A stretch of 40,633 bases of DNA from Verrucomicrobiota bacterium. GTDB lineage: Bacteria > Verrucomicrobiota > Verrucomicrobiia > Opitutales > Opitutaceae. The position numbers and the translations under genes are program-made. The notes below the pieces were generated by a model that ran no database searches, had not been told where the DNA came from, and was given only the letters and a program-made list of their open reading frames with translations. This document shows, in pieces, positions 31,631-40,633 of this stretch. The stretch is from the NCBI GenBank assembly GCA_025361935.1, contig JANYJB010000063.1, positions 1-40,633 of the forward strand, given 5' to 3'. Numbering within the stretch: position 1 is the first letter of the stretch; each line of letters begins with the position of its first letter.

Positions 31631-31694
31631 TAGGAGCGCATTTATGCGCGATGGCCGACTTGTGGCTTACAAATCGCGCATAAATGCGCTCCCA
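31631..31694. repeat. REP-like inverted pair (BIME-type element)
   Basis: Two 20-bp copies in opposite orientation (31633-31652 and 31673-31692) are perfectly complementary, with a 20-nt spacer. Each copy also contains its own palindrome (GCGCAT..ATGCGC). The ends read TAGGAGCGC and, on the other strand, TGGGAGCGC, which strongly recalls the GTAGGAGCG / GTGGGAGCG heads and CGCGA tails of Pseudomonas REP elements. It sits between convergent genes (DUF3185 and the U32 gene), a usual REP location, and could act as a bidirectional terminator. Confidence 0.8.
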
Positions 31695-31713
31695 CGTTCG
31701 ATCTAAAGTCCTG

Positions 31714-34350
<2,637 letters not shown>

Positions 34351-34403
34351 CAGCGGACACGATGCGCCGAGGTGGGGCCGGGGCAAGCTCTCGGAGGTTT
34401 CAA

Positions 34404-36056
34404 TTACTTGTGCCGGCCGTGGCGGAAGATGTCGAAAATGACGTAGAAGCCGAGGAGGGCGGAGAGCATGTAGCCGACCATGCCGAGGGCGGGATAGCCA
34501 AAGAGGTAGGGGCCCACGTTGGTGTGGATGATGAGCGAGGAGCCCATGATGAGCGAACCGATGATGACGCCCAGCGTGATGCGGTTGGCGGCCGAGGTGA
34601 CCGCATCGTCGAGTTGTTCCAGTCCCTTGTGCTGGAACTTGATCGTGAGGTCGTCGTGTTCGATGCGGCGGATGATGCGGAAGATGTCGCCGGGCAACTC
34701 GCGCGCGCCGGCCAGCAGGGAGCGGAGGAGCGAACGGCTTTCGCGTATCATCGCGCGGGGGCCGGTGCGGTCGCGTTGCAATTCGAGGAAAACGGGGCGG
34801 GCGACGGTGCGCAGGTCGAACTCGGGGTCGAGGGTGCGCGACACTTCTTCGATGGAGAGAAGGGCTTTCGCCATGAGCGAGTAGTCGCGGGTGATGTTGA
34901 TGCCGTTCTGGCCGAAGATGAAGAGGAGCTTGAGCATCGCGCGGCCGAGCTGGATGCGGCCGATGGCGCGGTTGAAATCCTCGCGCAGGGCGAGGGTGAC
35001 GTCGCGCTCCATGGCGCGGAGGTCGGCGCGTCCGCTGGGGCTGCCGAGGTCGGCGGCGATCTGCACGATGCGCTCGGCGTCCTGATCGACGGCGGCGAGG
35101 AAGAGGTCGGCGAGGCCGAGGCGCATGCGGCGCGTGAGGTTGCCGGCCATGCCCCAGTCGAGGAAGCAGAGGCGACCGTCGGTGGTCACGAGGACGTTGC
35201 CGGCGTGGGGGTCGGCGTGGAAAAAGCCGGCGATGAGCACCTGATGAACAAGCGAGGTGGCGCCGTTGGCGGCGATGCGTTTGCTTTCGGCGGGGGAAAG
35301 TCTGGAGGAGCCGACGGGCGCGCCGGTGACGCGCTCCATGACGAGCACGCGTTCGCTGGACAACTCGTCCACGACGTAGGGCGCGAAGACGCGGTCGGGG
35401 TGGGGGTTGAGGGCGTTGAAATACTGCTGGTTGCGGGCTTCGTGGCGGAAATCGAGTTCGCGGAGGAGGTTGACCTTCACCTCTTCGACGACGGCGGGGA
35501 GATCGTAGGGCTGGAGGGCGGCGACTCGCTGGTGGATTTGGTGGGCGAACCAGGTGAGCAGGTCGAGGTCGGCCTCGACGGTTTTGCGCAGGTCGGGGCG
35601 CTGGATCTTGACGGCGACTTCACGACCGTCGTGGAGTTTGGCAAAATAAACCTGGGCGAGCGAGGCGCTGGCGATGGGGGTTTCGCTGAACTCGGCGAAC
35701 GACTGTGAGATGTCGGCGGGGAGTTCCTCCATGAGCACAGCGCGCATCTCGGAGAAGGGCAGCGGGCGGACGGAGTTTTGCAGTTTGCGCAGCTCGTAGA
35801 TGAGCGCGTGCGGGAAGGCGTCGGGCCGCATGCTCATGAGCTGGCCGGCCTTCACGAAGGTGGGGCCGAGTTCCTCCATGGCCAGTCGCGTGCGCTCCCA
35901 GAGGGTGCGGTTTTCCTTGGGCTGGGGAACGAGGCGCTGCCACCAGCCGCCCTGCGGGTCGATCTGGTTGAGCAGGTTTGCAAAGCCGTGTTTCGCGAGG
36001 ACCGTGAAGATGTCCTTCGCGCGGACGGCGTTGCTGAGGAAATCGAACGGTCTCAC
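34404..36056 (-). CDS. ubiB: UbiB/ABC1 (ADCK) family atypical kinase
   Basis: A 550-aa protein-kinase-like ATPase that supports quinone biosynthesis. The KxGQ motif is in GPTFVKAGQLMSMRPD, the Ala/Ser-rich loop is TPIASASLAQVYFA, and the Lys/Glu pair lies in REVAVKIQRPD and the ELDFRHEARN segment. HADPHAGNVLV and LCFLDWGMAG give the catalytic loop and metal-binding Asp. Two C-terminal membrane helices (ITLGVIIGSLIMGSSLII, ALGMVGYMLSALLGFYVIFDIF) match UbiB. The start is GTG and overlaps the stop of the upstream coiled-coil gene (GTGA, 4 bp), so translation is coupled. No other ubi or men gene is near. Confidence 0.92.
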   Translation of the reverse strand: MRPFDFLSNAVRAKDIFTVLAKHGFANLLNQIDPQGGWWQRLVPQPKENRTLWERTRLAMEELGPTFVKAGQLMSMRPDAFPHALIYELRKLQNSVRPLPFSEMRAVLMEELPADISQSFAEFSETPIASASLAQVYFAKLHDGREVAVKIQRPDLRKTVEADLDLLTWFAHQIHQRVAALQPYDLPAVVEEVKVNLLRELDFRHEARNQQYFNALNPHPDRVFAPYVVDELSSERVLVMERVTGAPVGSSRLSPAESKRIAANGATSLVHQVLIAGFFHADPHAGNVLVTTDGRLCFLDWGMAGNLTRRMRLGLADLFLAAVDQDAERIVQIAADLGSPSGRADLRAMERDVTLALREDFNRAIGRIQLGRAMLKLLFIFGQNGINITRDYSLMAKALLSIEEVSRTLDPEFDLRTVARPVFLELQRDRTGPRAMIRESRSLLRSLLAGARELPGDIFRIIRRIEHDDLTIKFQHKGLEQLDDAVTSAANRITLGVIIGSLIMGSSLIIHTNVGPYLFGYPALGMVGYMLSALLGFYVIFDIFRHGRHK

Positions 36057-36373
36057 GGCTCGCCGGAGCGGGTGGGGGGATGGGCGAGTTTGCTTTCGAG
36101 GACGCGGATGCGCTCTTCGAGGGCGGCGATGTGGGCCTTGGTCTCGGCGTTGGAGTGGTGGGTGAACTCCTTGATTTTGGCACCGAGGGTCTGGCTCATC
36201 TCGTCGAATTCCTTGCGGCCTTGTTCGGCGATTTTTTCGGCGATGATGCGGGCGTCGTCGGCCTTGACCTTGCCCTGCTTAACGTAGTCGCCGAGGGCGT
36301 CCTCGACTTTTCCCTTGGTGATGACGGCGGCGCCGACGCCGGCGAGGAGGGTTTTTTTGATGACATCGATCAT
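36053..36373 (-). CDS. Phasin-like / UbiK-like small coiled-coil protein
   Basis: A 106-aa helical protein: a hydrophobic start IDVIKKTLLAGVGAAVITKG, a middle helix ARIIAEKIAEQGRKEFDEM, and a C-terminal coiled coil HIAALEERIRVLESKLA. The first two thirds resemble phasin-type proteins (PhaF/PhaI family). The end resembles UbiK/YqiC, an accessory coiled-coil factor of ubiquinone synthesis. The GTGA coupling to ubiB favours a role beside UbiB, but family assignment is uncertain. The 59 bp upstream of its ATG must hold the promoter of the ubiB-U32 unit. Confidence 0.7.
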   Translation of the reverse strand: MIDVIKKTLLAGVGAAVITKGKVEDALGDYVKQGKVKADDARIIAEKIAEQGRKEFDEMSQTLGAKIKEFTHHSNAETKAHIAALEERIRVLESKLAHPPTRSGEP

Positions 36374-36432
36374 AGTGTGGAAAAGTTAATCCCATCGTAT
36401 GACACGGGCAACCGCAAAGGGTTGCGTGGAGA

Positions 36433-37695
36433 TCAATCCGCCACGACCGCCATGGCCATGCCTCCCGGGTGGCCGGGTTTCGCGGCGTGCGGGGCGGCGG
36501 CGCGCAGCCACCACGCAAGCAAAAGGGTGAGCGCAAACGCGCTGGTCGCGAGATAGCTGACGCGTTCGTAGCCGGCCAAGCGTCCGGAGGCGGCGCGTGT
36601 GACGAGCAGGCCGGATATCAGGTTGGCGATGCCACTGGATGCCTGCTGGACGGCGGAATTCACGCTCATGAAACCGCCTCGGTAGCGCGCTTCGACCGAG
36701 TTGGTGATCATGGCCATTGTCGGCGTGAAACGGCCGGACATGGTGATGAAAAACAGCGAGGTAAGCGTGAGAGTTGCGGCGATCGGCGTGGTGCCGAGGC
36801 GTGTGAGCATAGTCACAGCCACGATGGCTCCTGCGGTGACCCAGGCGAGGACATGCAGTTTGTCATGACGGTCCGAAAGACGGCCGAGAATCGGTGTTGT
36901 GACTAGCGTCGCCAAGCCGCCGCACAGGTAAACGTAGAACAGGTGCGGTTCGCTCAAGCCAGTGTTAGCAACGAGCGAGGCTGATAGGAACGGGATGACG
37001 GAGGCGCCTGCAAATACGAGCGCGGCCGTGAGCAGGAAACCTCGTCCGTGGATGGGGTGGGTAAGGATTTCCCACATCTGACGTCCCGGATGCGTGCGGA
37101 CCGGCGATGGCGGCATGGCGGGTAGAAACCGCGAGGCGACCAGCCAGATCGGCACGCTTAATCCGGCAAGCAGCACAAAAGGCGCGTGCCACTGAAAGGC
37201 GTTGGCCAGAAAAAGACCGACCGGAATGCCGACCACCGAGGCGATGGGGAAGGCGGTCATCACCATGCCCATGCCATAGCCGCGCCGCGCCGGCGGCACG
37301 ACGTCGCCCACGGTTGCCATGACCAGCGAACCGGCAACGCCGCCGAACGCCCCGGCGGCCAGACGGGCGATCAAGAGCCAGTGGTAATCGGGCGCGAGGG
37401 CGCAGCCCAGAGTCGCGATTCCGAAGCCGGCGTAGAGGGCCAGCAGGGTTTTTTTACGGTCGAGCCGGTCTATAAAAAATCCACCGAGAAAACCGGATAC
37501 GGCCGCGGCCAAACCGTAGGCTGCGACCAGATGGCTGAATTGCGCCGGAGATATTCCGAATACGCGCATGAGACTCGCGCCCAGCGGCATCATGATCATA
37601 AAATCCATGATGTGGGTGAACTGCACGGCGGCCAACGTGAAGAGCACGGTCCGCTCGGGGACGACGCGCGACCGGGTGGTCTTGGGAGAAATCAT
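36433..37695 (-). CDS. MFS transporter (drug/sugar efflux type)
   Basis: A 420-aa membrane protein with 12 expected helices. I chose ATG 37695 (ISPKTTRSRVVPERT); the frame also has an upstream TTG at 37713. The MFS signature is DRLDRKKTLLALYAGFG in the loop between helices 2 and 3, and AGAFGGVAGSLVMATVGDVVPP follows in the N-half. The C-half has GRLSDRHDKLHVLAW. The layout resembles the AraJ/YdhP-type proton antiporters; the substrate cannot be told. A weak GC hairpin without a T run (36408-36425) lies just past the stop codon. Confidence 0.88.
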   Translation of the reverse strand: MISPKTTRSRVVPERTVLFTLAAVQFTHIMDFMIMMPLGASLMRVFGISPAQFSHLVAAYGLAAAVSGFLGGFFIDRLDRKKTLLALYAGFGIATLGCALAPDYHWLLIARLAAGAFGGVAGSLVMATVGDVVPPARRGYGMGMVMTAFPIASVVGIPVGLFLANAFQWHAPFVLLAGLSVPIWLVASRFLPAMPPSPVRTHPGRQMWEILTHPIHGRGFLLTAALVFAGASVIPFLSASLVANTGLSEPHLFYVYLCGGLATLVTTPILGRLSDRHDKLHVLAWVTAGAIVAVTMLTRLGTTPIAATLTLTSLFFITMSGRFTPTMAMITNSVEARYRGGFMSVNSAVQQASSGIANLISGLLVTRAASGRLAGYERVSYLATSAFALTLLLAWWLRAAAPHAAKPGHPGGMAMAVVAD

Positions 37696-37741
37696 GGCTG
37701 TTATCGTGGTCAATTTTTGACCATTCGCAAACGAGGCCGAT

Positions 37742-38053
37742 TTAAACGCGCGGCAGTGTCTCGGGCGGCGGTTCCTGCGTTGGCGGCAGGGCGGGCGAGG
37801 GCGGTAAAGCGGCTATTTCCGGGTCCATTGGCTTGATCGCGTGACGGCTGGGCGGGGGCGGTTCGGCGAGGACGCGCTTGAGTTCGTCTTCAACGCCAGA
37901 GGTCGCTTTTTTTAATTCGCGGATGGTTTTGCCGATGCCGCGGGCGAGCTCAGGCATACGCTCGCCGCCAAAGAGAATCAGCACCACGATCAAAACCAGC
38001 ATGATCTCGCCGCCGCCGAAGCCTCCCAAGAATGCGAACAATGTGAGCATCAT
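37742..38053 (-). CDS. tatA: Twin-arginine translocase subunit TatA/TatB
   Basis: A 103-aa protein with one N-terminal membrane helix (GGGEIMLVLIVVLILFGGERMPELARGIGK is read in two parts: the helix, then the FGGERMPELARG hinge) and an amphipathic helix TIRELKKATSGVEDEL, the Tat pattern. The tail from residue 65 is Pro-rich and probably disordered. In the family TatA forms the pore for folded proteins. TatC is not in the window. Two ATG codons open the frame (38053 and 38050). TatB is the alternative assignment. Confidence 0.88.
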   Translation of the reverse strand: MMLTLFAFLGGFGGGEIMLVLIVVLILFGGERMPELARGIGKTIRELKKATSGVEDELKRVLAEPPPPSRHAIKPMDPEIAALPPSPALPPTQEPPPETLPRV

Positions 38054-38071
38054 TGTGGTGGTTTGAGGATT

Positions 38072-38992
38072 TTACTTCACGGCGACCTCAATCACGAAGC
38101 TTTGCGACTGTCCGGGCTGCACCCAATGCAGGCCGATCTTTGTTTCCGGGGCGTTGGGCGGCCCCATCCAAGGCTCCACGCAATAATAGGGCGCCGTGTC
38201 GTCGGGGCTCCAAGTGACAAATGTCGCCTCGGGCGGGGGGGAGGCGGCGGTGCCGTTGCGCACGGCGACATGACCGGGGGCACCGGTGGGGCCGAACATC
38301 ACGGTGTTGCTTTTCAAACCGAGGTGAAACGTGTCCACGAGGGCTTTGTTGTTAAGCGGTTCCTCTGGTTTGAGCGCGGGGCCAGTCACAAGCTGGCCGG
38401 TGGCATCCTGACGGAGCGTGCGGGTGGACGGGATGCGGATCGCGTAATCGGCCCGCGTGAGTCCCTCTCTCCAGGGCACGGTAAAATAAAAATGGTGTCC
38501 TGCGCTCCAGGGGATGGGCAGGGAGTCGAAATTCCGGAGGGTGAATTCGCATGCGAGCCCGAGTTCGGAAAAACGGTAGGCCACGGTGAACTCGTAATTG
38601 AACGGGTAGGCTGCCTGAGCCTCGGCGTCGGGCACGAGCACGGCATTGAAGCCGCGGGGGTTCATCTGGGTGATTTTGAACGCGCCTTGCCTCGCGAAGC
38701 CGTGCATCGGCATGGGGCGACGTCCGCCCGCGGGGTCGTTCCAGAAGCCGAGTTCGCCGCGGTCGAAGGTGCGGGCGTTGAACGGGAATAGGATCGGGTT
38801 GCCGCCGCGGACCTTGTGGAAATCGTCGAGTGTCTTGAGTTCCGGCCAATAAACGATGTCGCGCACTGAGCCGTCTCCGAGCGTGAGGTGCCAGTTCATC
38901 AGGCGGGCGCCTCGCTCGGGCATGGCGAGAAAGGTCGAGTTGCCGACCTGCCAGCGTGTGAGCGTCTGCCCGAGATAAGGGACTTTTTCCAT
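38072..38992 (-). CDS. Aldose 1-epimerase (mutarotase) family protein
   Basis: A 306-aa beta-sandwich protein of the galactose-mutarotase superfamily. Substrate contacts are visible as PERGARLMNWHL, GGNPILFPFNAR, the catalytic-type His in MPMHGFARQGAF, a second His in SAGHHFYFTVPW, and the Glu in YYCVEPWMGPPNA. It interconverts sugar anomers, perhaps free or phosphorylated hexose. The catalytic residues appear complete. It lies 18 bp before the TatA gene on the same strand, so both may be cotranscribed. It is divergent from nfeD across a 158-bp gap. Confidence 0.88.
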   Translation of the reverse strand: MEKVPYLGQTLTRWQVGNSTFLAMPERGARLMNWHLTLGDGSVRDIVYWPELKTLDDFHKVRGGNPILFPFNARTFDRGELGFWNDPAGGRRPMPMHGFARQGAFKITQMNPRGFNAVLVPDAEAQAAYPFNYEFTVAYRFSELGLACEFTLRNFDSLPIPWSAGHHFYFTVPWREGLTRADYAIRIPSTRTLRQDATGQLVTGPALKPEEPLNNKALVDTFHLGLKSNTVMFGPTGAPGHVAVRNGTAASPPPEATFVTWSPDDTAPYYCVEPWMGPPNAPETKIGLHWVQPGQSQSFVIEVAVK

Positions 38993-39150
38993 GTGGACTG
39001 TTAGTAAGTGACGGGGGGTGGCGTGCGTAAAGTTTTTCCGTTGAGTTCGGAAGATATGGAAACGCCGACCGGATTTCCAACCGGTTAACGCTTGTGAGTT
39101 TTAGGGCTGAGTGAGAACCTTCCGTCCTTTCCGAACAAGCCAGTCTTCCC

Positions 39151-39618
39151 ATGACTACCATCCTACTTCTGTTTGTTCTCGGCACCGTGCTGCTCGTGCT
39201 CGATCTGTTCGTGCCGGGCTTTATCATGAGTGCGGTCGGCGTCATGGCCATGCTCGCGGGCACTTCGCAGGCGTTTAATCTTTACGGTGTCGGCGGCGGG
39301 CTGGTGGCGTTTGTCATCGGCGCGGCTCTTCTCGGCATAGCCCTCTATGTCGAATACGGCCTCCTGCCCAAGACGGCGTTCGGGAAACGCTTTTTCCTGC
39401 ATGCCGCGGTGCACGGCACCAGCCAGGCGCCCGCCGCCGACACCTCTTCGCTCACCGGTCGCGAATGCGTCGCGCTCACCCCGCTCATGCCGACGGGGCA
39501 GGTCGAGGTCGACGGACGCCGCCATGAGGCGCTGTCCCTCGACGGTCATGTCGAGCGCGGCGCGCGGCTTAAAATCACGGGCGCGCAAAACTTTTCACTA
39601 ACCGTCACAAAATTATGA
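39151..39618 (+). CDS. NfeD-family membrane protein, partner of FloA
   Basis: A 155-aa short-form NfeD: two or three membrane helices ([54 protein letters not shown]) and a C-terminal OB-fold domain starting [29 protein letters not shown]. The clear [14 protein letters not shown] motif is typical. NfeD proteins anchor or assist flotillin-like proteins. Its stop overlaps the floA start by 4 bp (ATGA), which is strong evidence that they act together. The serine-protease domain of long NfeD is absent. Confidence 0.92.
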   Translation: MTTILLLFVLGTVLLVLDLFVPGFIMSAVGVMAMLAGTSQAFNLYGVGGGLVAFVIGAALLGIALYVEYGLLPKTAFGKRFFLHAAVHGTSQAPAADTSSLTGRECVALTPLMPTGQVEVDGRRHEALSLDGHVERGARLKITGAQNFSLTVTKL

Positions 39619-40631
39619 GTCCTGGAAATATTGTTTTTATCATCATCGTCGTCTTCGCCGTCGTTGTTGCGGCGATTGTCTTCTCGTTCTTCAGCGTGTG
39701 GCTGCGCGCCATGTTGGCGGGCGCGCCCGTCGGCATGCTCAACCTCCTCGCGATGAAGCTGCGGCAGGTGCCGTTCAGCCTGATCGTTGATGCTCGCGTC
39801 ACCGCCAAGAAGGCCGGCATCGAAATCCCCATCGACGACATCGAGGCCCACTACCTCGCGGGCGGCAACGTCGTTCCCACCGTGCAGGCGCTCATCGCCG
39901 CGCAAAAGGCCGGCATCGAGCTTAACTGGAACCGCGCCTGCGCCATCGACCTCGCGACCAAGGGCTCCGGCAAATCCGTGGTCGAGGCGGTCCGCACTTC
40001 GGTCGATCCCCGCGTGATCGACTGCCCCAATCCCGCCAGCGGCCGCACGACCATCGACGGCGTGGCGAAGGACGGCATTCAAGTTAAAGTGAAGGCCCGC
40101 GTCACCGTGCGCACGCATCTGGAGCGTTTCGTCGGTGGAGCGAAGGAAGAGACGATCATCGCCCGCGTGGGCGAGGGCATCGTCACCACCATTGGCTCGG
40201 CCGCGAGCTACAAGAGCGTGCTCGAATCCCCCGACAGCATTTCCAAGACCGTGCTCGCGCGCGGTCTCGACGTGGGCACGGCCTACGAGATTCTCTCCAT
40301 CGACATCGCCGACGTGGACGTGGGCGAGAACGTGGGCGCCAAGCTTCAGGAAGCGCAGGCCGAGGCCAACAAAAACATGGCGCAGGCCCAGGCCGAAATC
40401 CGCCGCGCCGCCGCCGTGGCGCTCGAGCAGGAAATGAAGGCCCGCGTGCAGGAGATGCAGGCGAAGGTCGTCGAGGCGCAGGCCCAGGTGCCGCTCGCGA
40501 TGGCCGAGGCGTTCCGCGCCGGCAACCTCGGCATCATGGATTACTACAAGATGAAGAACGTGCAGGCCGACACGAATATGCGCGACAGCATCGCCGGCGG
40601 CGGCAGCGGCGGGCCGTCGAAGCAGGGCTGA
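39615..40631 (+). CDS. floA: Flotillin-like protein FloA
   Basis: A 338-aa protein that organises functional membrane microdomains in bacteria. An N-terminal membrane helix ([20 protein letters not shown]) is followed by [22 protein letters not shown], the FloA signature. The SPFH-like domain contains [34 protein letters not shown] and [17 protein letters not shown]. After it comes a Glu/Ala/Gln-rich coiled coil ([23 protein letters not shown]). The [17 protein letters not shown] ending and length match the family (about 330 aa in B. subtilis). The stop codon is at 40629-40631, so the gene is complete at the window edge. Confidence 0.96.
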   Translation: MSPGNIVFIIIVVFAVVVAAIVFSFFSVWLRAMLAGAPVGMLNLLAMKLRQVPFSLIVDARVTAKKAGIEIPIDDIEAHYLAGGNVVPTVQALIAAQKAGIELNWNRACAIDLATKGSGKSVVEAVRTSVDPRVIDCPNPASGRTTIDGVAKDGIQVKVKARVTVRTHLERFVGGAKEETIIARVGEGIVTTIGSAASYKSVLESPDSISKTVLARGLDVGTAYEILSIDIADVDVGENVGAKLQEAQAEANKNMAQAQAEIRRAAAVALEQEMKARVQEMQAKVVEAQAQVPLAMAEAFRAGNLGIMDYYKMKNVQADTNMRDSIAGGGSGGPSKQG

Positions 40632-40633
40632 AG

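Noticed and set aside
38352-39263. A 303-codon minus-strand frame overlapping the aldose-1-epimerase gene and nfeD start
   Set aside because: It is an Arg/Pro/His-rich shadow frame of the mutarotase gene, with no family motif.

Overview
This is a chromosomal window from a GC-rich Gram-negative bacterium. The most likely source is a Verrucomicrobiota member of the Opitutales/Opitutaceae type. This is inferred from a PEP-CTERM surface protein, a GYF_2-RDD membrane protein, a DUF1349-type ConA domain on a membrane anchor, a long U32 protein with a second cysteine cluster, an alpha-E/circularly permuted ATP-grasp operon, and few Shine-Dalgarno sequences with several GTG starts. No phage, insertion sequence, CRISPR array or plasmid gene is visible. 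The window reads as core chromosome with lineage-specific envelope operons.

Layout. 1-5131: start of gcvP (minus, cut by the window edge), a PEP-CTERM protein, nth (endonuclease III), tRNA-Val(CAC) with its terminator, and the glycolate oxidase pair glcD-glcF. 5282-7867: clpB. 8054-13093: two unusual genes 18 bp apart. The first is a degenerate receiver domain joined to a very long coiled coil with 112-residue tandem repeats. The second is a PilM/actin-like cytoplasmic domain joined through one membrane helix to an extracytoplasmic ConA-like domain. 13181-14216: psd and tRNA-Leu(UAG).

14381-21379: six genes on the plus strand that look like one envelope machine. They encode a 970-aa exported TPR protein, a smaller exported repeat protein, an ExbB/TolQ proton-channel protein, two ExbD/TolR proteins and a TonB-like anchored protein that carries a von Willebrand A-like domain with a broken MIDAS motif. 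No TonB C-terminal domain is present. This operon and the coiled-coil/PilM-like pair are the best candidates for undescribed systems.

21434-31617: a glyoxalase-type protein; a minus-strand run (orphan peptide-binding lipoprotein, exported protein, ATP-grasp, alpha-E, OGG1-like DNA glycosylase); then a GYF_2-RDD protein, a SlyD-like isomerase, a FAD oxidoreductase, an enlarged adenylate-kinase-like protein and a DUF3185 protein. A 366-bp intergenic region holds a strong hairpin. 31618-40633: a REP-like inverted pair, a U32 protein with repeat elements inside its reading frame, a UbiB kinase coupled to a small coiled-coil protein, an MFS transporter, a TatA/B protein, an aldose-1-epimerase-like protein, and nfeD-floA.

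Functional links that can be argued: GlcDF makes glyoxylate and GcvP consumes glycine, so the left end may serve C2 metabolism. NfeD-FloA, Psd, TatA, the ExbB/ExbD machine and the PilM-like protein all concern the cell envelope. All functional statements come from reading motifs in the sequence; no database search was run.
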